Shown here: in pieces, positions 1-12,023 of the stretch
Layout of the letters: the number at the start of each line of letters is the position of its first letter
Position numbering within the stretch: position 1 is the stretch's first letter
Assembly (NCBI GenBank): GCA_037903355.1
Contig: JBAJFE010000042.1
Coordinates: 4,352,001 to 4,416,000, forward strand
DNA from: Trichuris trichiura
Lineage: Eukaryota > Nematoda > Enoplea > Trichinellida > Trichuridae
Direction: 5' to 3'
Length of the DNA: 64,000 bases
Notes under the pieces: model-generated
The model's database searches: none
What the model was told of the DNA's origin: nothing
The model's input: the letters and a program-made list of their open reading frames with translations, nothing else
Program-made: the position numbers and the translations under genes

Positions 1-716
1 GACGGCGCCCAATTGTCCTTTACCCAGTAGGACAATTTCTCAAGCATTTGCTATCTTGTTTAGAATTAAACGATTCTTAAAACATTAGCTTCCCAAGCGT
101 AAGCCAGAAATAAGCCTTGAAGCACCAAATGCAGTCTGTCGCCAACAGGAACAATCAGAAGAGCTTGTCTTCCAGTCACCCCTGAATACGCTACCCGCAT
201 TCTTTAGAAAATTAGTTTTAGTTGGTCGCAGTCTGTTGATGTCAACCAGAGCTTGGGTGCTACCTTAAGCTTACGCGGCCTAAGCTCACCGCGACTTAAA
301 TTCACATGGATTGAACTCGCATTCCGATGCACTATACGGTAAAGCCCCTTCTATCCGGAAACCCCGCGTATCCGCGCGACACCTGATCCCGAGCTGTCCG
401 GATACGAGAGGTTCGACTATAGAAGTTCTGTTAAACTTGACGACTGGGACCGCTTTTACCTATAGTTGACTATATGTCATGATAATAAGCTTGAAATTTT
501 TATTTTGGATGTGGAAGCGATTTGCTCTCCAATAAAAGTACATTCAGTCGGCATAATTTTCAGAACAGACCTTGTAGTGAACATAAACGCTTTCTTTTAC
601 AACGGTTAAAGCTGCCATGCAAAAAAATGTAGCTCAAGATTGCCTAAATGTATCCAATATTCAAGAAAGTAGAAGTTTGGCATTATTTTCCATCTGTAAT
701 TTTTAAAATTTTTAAG
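1..716. other. No recognisable gene; presumed intron/flank of the protease gene
   Basis: No domain or convincing ORF was found on either strand. The 3' end (TTTTTAAG at 709-716) is a plausible splice acceptor for the protease exon that follows. The missing N-terminal protease exons, with the catalytic His and Asp, were not found here, so they lie further upstream or have been lost. Confidence 0.4.
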
Positions 717-896
717 GGAGATTCTGGCGACCCGTTTGTATGTGAAGAAGATGGCAAATTTACGCTTTATGGTATGGTGTCATTTACTGACGGTCGAATT
801 TGCTCAGATGCAAATCATCCTGCTGTATTCACAAAACTGTCGGCTTATTTATCATGGCTGAATCATACAGCTTCTGCTTTCAATGGGAATATGTAA
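717..896 (+). CDS. Trypsin/chymotrypsin-like serine protease (S1), C-terminal exon only
   Basis: The exon opens directly on the S1 active-site motif, read here as GDSGDP, with the catalytic serine third. It continues through a GMVSF strand, a cysteine (GRICSD), a PAVFTKLSAYLSWL segment and a stop. This is the usual C-terminal layout of the family (PGVYTKV..YLDWI). S1 enzymes hydrolyse peptide bonds and are often secreted; in whipworms the family is expanded. The usual second glycine after the serine is Asp here, which is unusual and could weaken the oxyanion-hole region. In-frame codons before 717 (from 648) do not look like protease and are read as intron. Only about 60 residues are present against about 230 for a full domain, so this is the last exon of a larger gene or a fragment. 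Confidence 0.7.
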   Translation, partial: GDSGDPFVCEEDGKFTLYGMVSFTDGRICSDANHPAVFTKLSAYLSWLNHTASAFNGNM

Positions 897-2322
897 TCGT
901 GCGATAGTAATGCCCTAACACGGTAGACACGCAATCAACGATAGACAAAAACTATGCGGTCATAGTGTTGGATTTTTGCTCATCAACATGGCACATAAAA
1001 TAGTAAAATAAATGCAGGAAGTGAAAGAGAGAAGAACGCAAGTAAAAAAGCTGCTAGCGCAGAGTACAAACCGAAAAGAGGTCAAAAGATTATCGAGCAA
1101 CGTGACGCGCAAGTTACGTTCGAGCTAGAGGTCAAACTGATAGCAATATGACAACTGTTTTACCTTTAGGAAACAGGCAGACTTACTTGATGCCCTATTC
1201 GTTGCAATAAAAGTTTGCCCCCTAATAAAGACAATAAAAACTGCGTAGGCATTAAAGTTGTTGAAGCTCCTGCAGTCCTAGAAGAACTCGCTTCTGAGAC
1301 CCTCTTTATCCTCTGCGGGAAGCAACTATCCCTAACCGAAGCGACAAGGCCGCTACAGATCAGAAAAAATTAAGGAAACCCAGGAAGATGCGAAGTTGCC
1401 GGGGAGTCCTGCACGGTGCACTGGGCTCAAAATCTTGAAATCTCAAAATCCTGGTTGTCACGGATGGCACCGTTACATTACTTAACCAAGTAACCTTTGA
1501 TCCCCATGTATGAGTACCTGCACATATCGACATGGATACAGGGGACTAAGAAAACCAGTTTTGGAGGTCGTCAACGTTGTCGGTCCCCCTTTTCAGTTTG
1601 TGAAGAAGTTCTGGTCATTGTCAGTGCGTTGGGTTTTGGAGAATAAAGTCATGGTAGTTACATCTCTTATAGCAACGCTCTGTTTCGCAACGATTAAGTC
1701 AAGAAGTATATCGCTATGACAACGATCGACCACTTGTTCCGTACCAACAAATGCACACTGCTCACCTCAGCTTGTCATGGCTCTTATATACCCTCAAGGT
1801 CAACACGGGGGATGATCATAACAACAACAGGAAGGCACCCAGCTTTAGAAGGGAAAACATCTAGTGTCACGATAACAACAGCTGCAGAATCCTGTCCGGT
1901 GATCCTTAATTACCGGATGCCAGACTTGTTATTCGGCTCACTCCCTCCTGATGTGCAATCACAGCGAGCAAATCTGTGAGGCTTGCGGATCCTTGCTGAT
2001 CGCCTTGGTTCCTGTTCTGACGGGCCGTTGAGCTGGCCAGAAGGCGCCGCTGCTGTTTCAGACCGCGTGGGGAAGGTAAAGATAATCTAGTCGTTCTGGC
2101 TGTCTTTCAATGCGCTCGACGAGTCCACCGCTTGTGCACGCGGACGTAGATCCCGTATATGGCGAGGGAGACCGTCGAACGCCACGGCTTGGCTAGACAT
2201 AACGCCCGTCACGGTACCTGTCTGATATCAGCGGTCACACCGAATGCCCGCTGGCTTTACCCACATTGCGTCGATGGCAGCGTATGGGCTGCTTTCCTGC
2301 AATCCCTCTTTCGATGATACGG
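897..2322. other. Gene-poor stretch
   Basis: Short ORFs at 1510-1719 and 1716-1979 resemble no family known to me and have no convincing splice context. I see no repeat structure or RNA gene here. Confidence 0.4.
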
Positions 2323-2830
2323 CTACTTTTCGAATCCTGACGGCGTACTTGTATACGCCGTTGGCCGGGGCTGCCTGCTAGGTCCGGTCGTCACGTGGCA
2401 TGATGTTGTATAAGTACACCCGCCTCCGCTATCGAGCAGCCCTCCCTCGCGACTATGACCTTCACAGAGCACCTTTCGACTATTTCGTTTCCTGATGGGA
2501 CGTGCGCGCACCTGAATCCCATGCGGACATCCCACCAGGCGGCCAGCTGGGCGAACACCTTGCTGCGAAAGGCTGTGTCGTTATCTGTGAGCAACTCTTC
2601 CGAAGCTCTCCGCTCATAGACGACGGTTTCCAGTTGTCCTGCCAAGTCAGAGCTCGTATGCAGCCTCAAGAGACGCCAAATAGAGAATCGCGACGGTCCG
2701 CAGTCGATGAGGATTAGGTATGGCCTTCGCCTGATTATGTCGCGCCGCAAGACACCAGTTAATCCGCCCATTGCAGGAATGGCATGGGCAGTGCGAGGGA
2801 CAGGTGCACGACTGTAACCACAATTGACTA
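2323..2830 (-). pseudogene. Retrotransposon integrase fragment (Ty3/gypsy type), frame-broken
   Basis: Minus-strand reading gives the integrase catalytic core. IDCGPSRF carries the first Asp, LLTDNDTAFRS the second, and PSGNEIVERC the Glu of the DDE triad. Upstream, in another frame (about 2830-2770), lies AVELQTLQLTKLEVFSQLW, probably the segment before the core. Downstream the reading moves to a third frame (TTSCHVTTGPSRQPRP). At least two frameshifts and no LTRs or reverse transcriptase nearby make this an inactive relic. Family assignment is by motif only. Confidence 0.75.
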
Positions 2831-2953
2831 AACACCTCTAGCTTCGTCAACTGCAGTGTCTGTAATTCCACCGCAAGATCAAATGCGTAAGTGTATATAA
2901 GCACGTACGCTGAAGAGCAGAGGACTGAGACCGGAACGAGCGGAAGAATTCTG

Positions 2954-3214
2954 GGGTCTTGTCACCATTCTTCTCCCCAGGAGTTGTGGCTGCAACTTCA
3001 AAAGAGGTCAAGTGGGTACTGTACGTCGGCCGGCTGTTCTTACCTGCCTTACCCTAAGCCTAAGCCTACACATAAGGTGTGATGGTCCATTGTCCCGTGT
3101 TCAGTGACCCCCACTATGACGTCCCTCCCGTTGTTTCGCTGACCCGTGTTTTGTCGCGTATTACCCATTGATATTGCCGCCACTACTCCTGGGGGAAGAA
3201 TGTCATCAAGACCT
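2954..3214. mobile_element. 261-bp MITE (hAT-like), copy 1, with 8-bp TSD
   Basis: Imperfect terminal inverted repeats of about 35 bp are visible: GGGTCTTGTCACCATTCTTC at the left and the complement of GAAGAATGTCATCAAGACCT at the right. It is flanked by an exact duplication GAATTCTG at 2946-2953 and 3215-3222. An 8-bp duplication is typical of hAT-superfamily insertions. It has no coding capacity. The interior holds two TTAGGC units (as CCTAAGCCTAAGCC). Relatives are at 26076-27501, 37719-37867 and 53477-53733. Confidence 0.85.
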
Positions 3215-3222
3215 GAATTCTG

Positions 3223-4345
3223 CAGTACCAAGTTGCTAGCCGTCAGTTACATCGTTATCTACGCTGACAGTTGCACTGCGCACTTTTTCACTAATATGCT
3301 TCACGCAGAATCAAAGAATCAACCAGAAGGTCGCGCTCACCCTCGGTGAATACGCTCTTCTACAAATACGCTGAAATTTAAAGTTCTAGAGCTGGCGCTA
3401 GCAGGCCAAAGTCAAGAATCTCAGAACCCTGAATTTAAATCTCGAGTTTTAAAATTCTAAATGACCAAACGTTAACACCTAAGAGCAACTGACTTGAGCT
3501 GATAGATCCTATCGTATGCGCATATTTTGTAGTATTACACTTGCACCATCTGGGTAAGGGATTCATTTTAATCGTAATGGAACGTTTGGATTGCCAATTT
3601 GCTGTAGCTGTTTTCCTTTTTTCTTTTCTTTGTTTCATCTTTCACTAACTGTTAAGTGATGTTTTTCTACAAATTATTGCAGCATAATTAGAAGTTCGCT
3701 TACTTGAGTATTCTTTAAACTTGTGTATTCACCGCTTGTTAAAGCTTCTTTATAAGTTTACTGAGCAAGCAAGCATTGACCAAGCGACCACAGTTTTCTA
3801 TTTAGAATGCAGTGTTATTGAAAATAGGATTACTTTGGACAAGTCAAAAATCTTCATTTATCTCTATGGATCTCAAATCTTTCCTGATCTGTCATCAATG
3901 TATATCAGTTTCCAAGAGGAAGTCACTGATCATACGCTGACAATGGTTTTAGAAAGATCTGAACGCTAAGTTTGGGTTCTTCGAATAAAACGCTCGCTTG
4001 CGACTGATGAGAAAAGCATGTAGATAAACTAAAATGCCATGTCATTTACAAGTAAGTCAGACGGCTCAGATAAGCGGTTATAACGATCAAGAATCGGAAC
4101 GATGATCTAAGATTCATGAACATGATGTCTGAGGACTAAACTGCTTTTCATAGCCAAGAGCAATAAGAGCTGCATGCAACACTTTTAACATTTTCTTTGG
4201 CAAACAAAAGCTATCCACATTGTGGGCTGTACTAAGCACTTTGGCTCTATTGCAGATCAGATCTGTTTACAGTAGTTTACGGTCGCTATCTAAAGACAGG
4301 AAAACTCCATGGAAAATTAAGAACGCTGACCATTTGTGTTCTCAG
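3223..4345. other. Unassigned; may include upstream exon or intron of the next gene
   Basis: An ORF of 82 codons (3721-3969) and the start of another (from 4220) have no recognisable domain. TTCTCAG at 4339-4345 is a good splice acceptor for the next exon. Confidence 0.3.
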
Positions 4346-7340
4346 GTAACAGATGTGAGCAATTGGTTTAAAGCAAAAGCATCAGCGAGACATTTTAAAA
4401 ATAAGTTTATTGCAAAGCAAACTGATATCGCAAAGGTCGAATGTGCATGCGATTATTGCTCTGCTATACTGGACTCGCAAGCAAAACTGATTGAAAAAAG
4501 AAAAGTTTTATGGAAATTTCACCTGTACCTGATGAGTGGGACTATAAGACCCTAAAGAAACTTTACTACAAATGCTCCCACTTGACAAAACAAATTGCTC
4601 ATGTTGCGCCGACCTTGAAGAACATTGTGAGCCAGTCGAAAATGCTTTCAACGAAGCTGAACGATGCATGTGAATCATATGAACGATTTTCAGAAACCCT
4701 TGATCATATTGGGCAGTGCTTTCCTGAAGCTGGAGAGGCCCGAAATTTAGTTACTGCAGAGGTTGGGAAAATAAAAACTCAGTTGAATTGGTTCAAAAGA
4801 CAACTTCAACTTATGAGCAACAAGTTGGTAGTGAGCATAAGCGATCTCATGGTAAAGGATCAGAAAGAATGCAGAGCATATGCGAACCATCTGAAGAGCA
4901 TATATAAATCAGAATATAAGCAGCATTTTAACCACAAAAAGGTAATGCATCGTAAAGCTGCAGGAGTAAAACCAACCGTGGGAAGTGCCAATGGAAGAGC
5001 GCATTTAAAACGTTATGCAGTTAAATGCCTCCGCAAGTCATCAGCATTGCCAAAAGAAGAACTTTTAGATTCCACGTTATACTTTCGTGAGGCGGTAGAG
5101 CACTTGAAGCAATGTCAAAGCGATCAAGCTATGTTAATAGTGAGTAGGCTTCAAGTGATAACGGTAAGTACCGGTGGACACTCTATCAGATTTGCCAAAT
5201 TCAAACTAAGCACATATAACTGTTTGTTATGAAACACATGTCTCTCAGCATCCCTAAAGAACCGGTTAGGCTCAAAATTCCGAAAGTCGAAATCCTGAAC
5301 GGGTCAAAATCCTGATATGTCGGAACGCCGAACAGGTCGAAAATACACTGTAAAGTTTGGCCTTGTAGGACCTGTGCATTGGCATAATCTAGATCAGTGT
5401 TTCTCAAGGTCGGGATCGCCAGGGTTCCCCTGTGAACGTTTCCGAGCGTTTGGGCCCTTCAGTTCCGATTAGTCGATTTCGAGCGCACTGATTGGCTGGA
5501 TGGGAGGACGCAAGGTAGCCGGGACGTCATAATGTAGGTGCGGCACAAAGTTCTCCAGGAAAAGAGTTTCCCGGATAGTGTGTCGAACACTTACTTTCTC
5601 ATCTCCAAGCCGGCTGGCCGCCTCCAGCCCATCCTCCCTTCCAGCCAATCAGAATTGCGGGCGCAACAACATGCAGCTTCGTCTTAGTCGGAGGCACAAT
5701 ATCTGACTCCCAGGCCATACTTTCCTATGCATTTCAACACGATTGTTCAGGTGAGGCATGTGCCTCCCACAGCTCAAAAGGGTTCCCCAGGGGGCCCCTT
5801 GGCAATTTGCCCACCTGGACTTCAAAAGGGCCCCCTGGTGGGGCACATGCCCCACCGTGAGAATCACTGATCTAGATAAAAAAAAACGTATTTGAGTAGG
5901 GGAGTCATTATGCTGCTCTTGTTCGAAGTTAGTGATCTAAAAGACAAGATCAGTATGATAATGTTTCTACTCAAATATATTCTTTAGGTAGAAGATGCCA
6001 ATGCACAACTGCTGCACTGCCACACTTGACAGTTTTTCTTCGACCTATTCTGAATTTTGAGATATCAGGATTTCGACCGCCACCGTCAATGAACCGCAGC
6101 CACTAAAGGTTATGGATAGGATGCTGAGGAAGGGGCCATGCAATCTCCTGTTGCGACAATTCTTGCATTATGCAGAGAGCTTTAGGAAAGTTGTCGTGCT
6201 ACGAGTGAAAATCGCGGCTTGTACATTTCTACTACAGTTTCCCAGAACTGTACCCTTATTTGAGTACTGTTTATGGGTTTTGTATCTCCATGTCATTTCG
6301 CTGAATACGAGGCTATTCGAGCTTCTTGCATGGGTAACCTTGAAAGAGCTTTGGTTTACCTTTAAAGTAGATACAAGTAATATGTATACTTTAAAACAGA
6401 GCAAAAGCAGTAGAGGAAAAAAAGAACAAAGTGAGCTTAATCGAAAATTATCGATAACGCAGTAAGAAAAAATAAATGCACTGCAATCTCAGTTTTGTAG
6501 GAGACGTTAAGCTTGCTTCTGTCAGACGGGGCGATCCATTTCTCTTTGAATGGTGAGAGAGTTGTGTCACCAGCCGAGGTTTCTATGGCATTGAATGGAG
6601 TCGAGAGTACTAATGGACCGTACGGAAGTTTCTCTGGTGTAGCACATCTACCGCTTTACTCACTGACCTATGGAGAGAGAAATCATAAAAGACATACAGA
6701 AAAGAACTCTGAAGAAGAAGCAGGAATGCGCGAAAGCGTATGCCCTAGGACTAAGTTGCTTTCGATATATGAAGCCACTCGAAAAAGAAAAAACGTTGCT
6801 CGAGATAAAGATGGCCCAAGCCAAACTGACACTTACGCTAGCATAAGTGAAACAGAAAATACAACGCGGTCCTCTGAAGACGCTTCAAAGACAGCCAAAG
6901 ACTTTATTACTAAATACTTTTCAATGTCTTTGAACAAAACACTATCCTTTGACGATGCCTGCGCCTCCTTGAAAACTGAGACACATACTAACGAGAACAT
7001 TGAAACTGAAGGCAAACATCAAGCAAATGAGGAGAATACTACTAATAACGAAGGATTTCAGCTAGAACCTTTGCCATCTGAATTGACAACAGCCCATTCC
7101 GAAATCGACAGTGCACAGATACGTTCACTTTCGGGTCAGCTAAACTCTCTTGTGCTCAGTCCAGCAGATAACAGCGAAGAATTAATTGCAACTCTGACTG
7201 TGGGATTTCTTCCAACAACAGATTCAGAAAATCAAGGGATGTGTGCATCTGATCTCTCTGAAGTGACTGGGCAATATTTGAATCAGATGACAAATTCCAG
7301 AGTAGCAGCTCTTGTGCAACTCTTTGAAAACTTAAAGTAG
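4346..7340 (+). CDS. Putative I-BAR (IMD)-like coiled-coil protein, C-terminal exons
   Basis: Three coding blocks are proposed. Block 4346-about 4500 follows a TTCTCAG acceptor. Block 4510-5163 is a long helical, Lys/Gln-rich region ending exactly at a GTAAGT donor. Block 6501-7340 follows TTTTGTAG and ends in TAG. The 5163/6501 junction keeps phase 0, so the 1,337-bp intron is well supported. The middle block has a heptad-like pattern with a segment resembling the IMD/I-BAR fold of the missing-in-metastasis family (MLSTKLNDACESYERF, then FKRQLQLMSNKLVVSIS, then a KSEYKQHF basic stretch). Such domains bend membranes and bind acidic lipid and actin. The last exon is a 280-residue Ser/Thr/Glu-rich, probably disordered tail, as in that family, but no WH2 motif is visible. 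The reading frame slips by one base near 4494-4510 (an A-run), which may be a real mutation, an assembly error or an unseen splice. The start is not identified. Family call is tentative. Confidence 0.45.
5395..5869. mobile_element. 475-bp non-autonomous hAT element in the I-BAR-like gene intron
   Basis: The ends are CAGTGTTTCTCA and TGAGAATCACTG, a typical hAT terminal inverted repeat. The flanks carry an exact 8-bp duplication ATCTAGAT at 5387-5394 and 5870-5877. There is no transposase. It lies inside the intron 5164-6500 and leaves both splice sites untouched. The terminal repeat is the same type as the element at 59036-59801. Confidence 0.9.
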
Positions 7341-8187
7341 GGCTACGGGAAGTCTTACGGCTTTTTATGTTTCAGCTGCTGTATAAATTTCAAATTTTGG
7401 TAAGATTTCTGGCGACGCTTTACTCATGAGGTAGTAGTTAAAGCAACTTGAGTTACTCATTCAAAACGTTTAACGCTGGACGATGTAAGCGCAATGCTAA
7501 AATAGTGTGATCATTTGTCAGTAAAGGATTTTTTGCTTTTTTATTGCTCCATTATAAAATAGAACTGGCTGTCACGTTGGTAGCACGTGTTTTCTTGTAC
7601 CATCTGACAGATTTTGCGTATGTTTTACATTTCTTCCTAAATTATGTTGCTGAAAGCTTCTCGCGCTTGTGAACTTCCCTAGCGTTCCTAGCTACAGAAG
7701 GCAGTTTGGTAGGGCAGTTGGTTCTACCAGTCCTACAAACTATTCATGTAGTGTCTCTTGCTAATCGCGTCAAGAAAATTCGTCCGGATTAGTCAAACTC
7801 CAACTGCACACTTTAACTGCTTGCTCTGGGAAAGAAGCGTCATTAATCCGTAAAAGAAGAAGAATAAAGTTCTCAAAATGTTACATGACGTGCGTCCAGG
7901 CATAGTACGCGTGACGGTGTTAGCCAGTAGGTGTGCGTGGTGGACACAACTGGAAAATAATATTTAAGACATTGCAAAATCTGCAATTCTCTGTAAAAGG
8001 CATCTGTGAACCCATGCGAAAGAATTGAAATTCTTTGGTCACGTTTGCATGAGAATTCTGCAGGATTGCTTAAAGAACAGACCTTCCTGATCACTGTAGA
8101 TTCCCATTCCAAATTCGACATCGGTTTGATATTTCTCCAGTTCGAAGAACCATTGCGATGGGGATAAATAGACAGTTTTGCGTTGTT
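7341..8187. other. 3' flank of the I-BAR-like gene; no gene seen
   Basis: A possible poly(A) signal AATAAA lies at about 7863. Nothing else is recognised. Confidence 0.4.
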
Positions 8188-8310
8188 GTTTACGAGTCAT
8201 GATCTGCTGGGCACAATTGTAACAGAGGATGGTACGGCGTTCACAGCTTCAGAATTCAAAAAGTTCATAAAAGCAAACACAGTTCGACGCGATAACATCA
8301 ATCAACCGTC
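8188..8310 (+). pseudogene. Small Ty3-type integrase fragment
   Basis: The frame beginning near 8188 reads LFTSHDLLGTIVTEDGTAF followed by TASEFKKFIKAN. It matches the integrase block around the second catalytic Asp, normally TDNGTxF. Here that Asp is replaced (TEDG), and the reading decays within about 40 residues. No LTR or other domain was recognised around it, so this is a relic. Confidence 0.6.
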
Positions 8311-11300
8311 TCCTTGAATTTTCAAAATAAGTTTTCACTTAGCCAAGTCGTCCTGCAAAACTGCGCAAACCAAATGTGAAAGCCACGAAAGTCAGCAACA
8401 AAACCTGCCATCAACATTTGATAAACAAGCGTCATAAGGCCAAATATTGCGCAGCTTAGCTGGAGAAGGCAAGCTAACCTAATGAGAAAATTTTCTCAGG
8501 ATGAAACTGTGCTGACTATGAAATAGTGGCATCGGATAGGGCAATCTCCTGCAATGCATGAACAATTTTTCGAGGCTTCCGTTTAGTTGAGCACCATTGT
8601 TTCGAAACGTCTCATCCTGGTAGTATGCCCCAGGTTTATTCATGGCTTCATTCACACAAATGGCATCCGGTAGGTTGGGAACTCTTGTCCTTCGTCATTT
8701 GTCGCAGGCTACAGGTTTACTTTACCCCATGTAATGGCGCCAAGCCGTCGCGTCATTTCAGCTGTGACGGGCGATTTCCTAGCATGATGAATCTGGAAAG
8801 CTAAACAAATTATCGAGTAGTAACGGCAGGGAACCAAAGGAGATGAAACAAGGCAGCTGAACACAAGCGACAAATCAGTTGCAATAAACGCTTGGCAGGA
8901 GAGGAAAATTGGCGAATCAAACTCAGCACAAGAAGGGCACTTTACCGCCATTTTTAGGATAAAGTGAACTTATAGTCCGCAGTCAACCCAGGGCCTACCT
9001 GATTAGATTAGTACGGATCGAGTCGCGCATCATCGTGAAATGCATCCACAGTTGCCTATTCCATTTCTTCAGTAGGAATTGTTCGCTTTAAAAGAACAAA
9101 AACGTGACGTTATTGGTTTGAAGGCTTCTTTGGTAATGGGAACCTGGTTAAATGATGTTAATTACAGCTGTATCTTCTTATTTGGTCAGTACAAAGAATT
9201 AAAAAGTTTTTAATCGTAAGCGAGTTAGAAAATAATGCTTTATTCACCGGACCGTTACGTCTCACTCTATAGGGGACAGGGCTAGCTCTGGAAACTGTTT
9301 TATTGATTCATGTATGATTAAAAGCTTTTTACTTTTTATTTCGTTCTGAAAGAATAACAGGACAAAACCGTAGTCAACATAACGTTGTTATTGAAGATAA
9401 GACTGATAGGAGCCCTACCATGAAGTTACAAATTTACGATGTAGTTTATTTTCATTAAACAGATGCTGTAGACAGAGACGACGACACACACGAGTTTTAT
9501 TCAAATCACAATGAATTACAGTACACTGTAGATATACTGCACACTGAGTGCTTGAGGACGCTACGGAGAAATGCCTGTTATACGCTGTGACGCTACGCGC
9601 GTCCAGCACCAACGTAAGATCACGTCGAGATTGCAGAAGTCTAGTCGCACAAACACATCGGTGGCCGTCGCTGTCTGGAACGGTACCGCCGTTGCACTGC
9701 TGCCTTTTCAGTCTGTTCCCGTGATGCCACTGGAACATCTTCGTGACTATCTTCCACACGCATAACGACTTTTGGTGGCGTCCCTTCTGTACGCGGTTAT
9801 AACCGATTGATGTGCATGATTTTGCACGTGTTGTCATTTCTCATACTTTCACACCAGTAGGGCTTACCGTTTCAACTACTGGCCATCTTTCTTGCCCCTT
9901 CTGTCATAGATTATTGCGTCTAGGGTACCAGAAGCATACTGGTGTTCCAGGGGCGAGTTCAAGTCGGTAAGTCGCTCGAAAGTCATAAGTGTGCTTTTGT
10001 TATTCTGATGTAAAGCTCAAGTGTTCCTGGGTAAGTGCTTGAAATCCCCGCATAGTCTGTTGCAGGCTTACGGGGCAGCTGTTTATTGGGTAACGCTATG
10101 GACTTCTTAACGTTGGGAATATTGGGAAGACCTTTGGGTCTCTAGTGGAGATCAGACTAAACGGTGTGTTGGTAGTCGATGCGGGCCAAGAAGTGCGGCA
10201 GACGCACAGGAACAACGGAAGGTATTCTTCTCATTAGGACTCGTTCCGGACAGACGTTCGAAACGTTGACAACAGCGATCTGTTTGCTCTTTCCAAGAGT
10301 CTGTTTTTGGCACACTTTCTCAGATTGTATGTATGCGGAGCAATGCTACTGCGTGATGCTGTTGCATCCACTGCGGGCATACCGCGTGCAACGCAGTTGA
10401 CGAACGGCAAAGAACTGAAGCCATCGCAGTAATCAGCAACGTCACAGATTATTTATTCTTTTCAGCACCACGCCAACTCTATCAACAGCAATTTTCTGGT
10501 CGTGAGAAAAATAGGCATCTGTCTTTGAAAAAACGTTGACAAATTCAACATTATCAATGTGGCCAGTACCAGTAGACTGCACCAAAATACGATCATGCTG
10601 GCTTGTGGCCTGAGAGCAAAACTGATAGGTGAAGTTAAGCTTTCTTATTTTAATGACTCTGATCTGAGTAATATTATCTGGGACATCAAAACATGCTACT
10701 GCACAACAGCCTGTAATGATGCAACCACAGATAAAGCATTCACAAACTCATGCCATGCATTGATACTATACTTTCATATGGCTCCCTCTGTTAGTAATCT
10801 CTGAAATCTTTAATTTCAACATTACACCTATATGAAGCATCAGCACACTTTTCAATCTGCTTAGTATCAAAATGACCAGTTCTGTATGTAGAATAAAGCA
10901 CTGTCAATGGCCATATGCTTTTCAGATTCATAACTCTGATGCATACAAGAGTGGCCATTATGTTCTCATCCTTGAAGACTAGCGTTAAAACTGCATTTGT
11001 TCCACGTTCTGTTGCCAGTGTTGACAAAATTTCCACATTGATCTCATTAGGACTATCTCCTGCCCCGTAACTTTCCATTAAAATATTTGTACTGATGAAC
11101 TTTGAGTTATAAAACAGCCTTACCGCAGAAACAGGATTCGCTCATTTCTTGGGTCAACATAATTCTGATTTACTTTTCGACCTCACCTTGGAAGCGTTCC
11201 AGAATGCGTCGTGGGAAAATTTCCACTAGAGATCCCTGGGTCAAAATTTTATGCACGCTCAAAGTGGTGGCTTCAGACGTCGTTGAGAATACATGGGCAA

Positions 11301-11571
11301 ACTGTTGAATTCGATTAGTTTATTGTTGGGAACGCGTTATCAAAGTCGCACCCTGGGGAACGATGGTTTGCGGACGGTATGCCACTGTTGTTAAGTGAAT
11401 CTTCTTCTCCACCAAAGTTATCACTGAGCCGGTACAGTCAGATGACGACTTAGACGTCAGCAGACCAATGCGCACTTTTCTAAGTTGCAATTATGCTGAC
11501 CACCTCCCTACGTTGACCAGTTTTCCCCAGTCTCTTAGGCGGTCAACTTACGGAGGTTCAAGTGATATATA
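8311..11571. other. Long gene-poor region with unassigned ORFs
   Basis: ORFs at 9415-9837 (-, 140 codons) and 10791-11078 (-, 95 codons) are the longest. The second has a protein-like composition (ESYGAGDSPNEINVEILSTL, then VFKDENIMATLVCIRVMNLK) and could be an exon or transposase fragment, but I do not recognise it. No repeat with clear ends was found. Confidence 0.3.
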
Positions 11572-11792
11572 CAGTCCGCCCTCGTTATCCGCGGATTCCA
11601 TACAACGCGGTTTGCCTGGCGTGAAATAGTGTCGTCGTTTTTTACACGGCAGTACACGAGATAAAGCCTAGTCAGTGGCTGCTGGAAGCGTTTGTGGGAA
11701 GACGCAGTCAGTGAATGTGAGGACTTAGGTGCCATCGATGAGGAGGTCTTGGACGTAGTGAGTATTGCCAAGGAATCGGGAGGTAAGGATTT
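11572..11792 (+). mobile_element. Pogo/Tigger element, 5' part (split by the Ty3 insertion)
   Basis: It begins after a TA with CAGTCCGCCCTCGTTATCCG, the same terminal sequence as the second Tigger copy at 58701-60629. The 5' leader through the transposase tail (DLGAIDEEV-type coding) matches that copy read in reverse. It stops where the Ty3 LTR begins and resumes at 16098. Confidence 0.8.
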
Positions 11793-11996
11793 TGTTATGC
11801 CTTGAAAATCCCTAGTTAAACCTGCCAGTTGGATGGTGCTGCTTGTATACATATCAGCAGCTAGTTTTCTTTCTGCGGTTTGGTTAACTGATCTTATGAG
11901 CGTTTGTCGCTGATTATCGGTCGTGGTACAAATAAACGTTTCCCTCGCTTGTTCTGCTCCGGCCGCTCTGCAGCCCCCTCCACGCGGGACACAACA
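11793..11996 (+). repeat. 5' LTR of the Ty3 element
   Basis: It starts TGTTATGCC and ends ACAACA (TG...CA). An AATAAA signal is at 11931-11936. It matches the 3' LTR along its length apart from about a dozen substitutions and a shorter C-run. Confidence 0.95.
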
Positions 11997-11997
11997 C

Positions 11998-12014
11998 TGG
12001 CGACGAGGTAAGAG
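11998..12014 (+). promoter_or_regulatory. Candidate primer-binding site
   Basis: TGGCGACGAGGTAAGAG lies one base after the 5' LTR and starts with TGG, as expected for pairing with the CCA end of a tRNA primer. The tRNA was not identified. Confidence 0.5.
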
Positions 12015-12023
12015 TTCTCTGCA

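Noticed and set aside
3052..3070. Telomere or subtelomere signal from TTAGGC units
   Set aside because: Only two units occur, inside a MITE with a clean target duplication. This is not a telomere tract.
9415..9837. 140-codon minus-strand ORF as a gene
   Set aside because: No recognisable motif, and an overlapping ORF of similar quality lies on the other strand.
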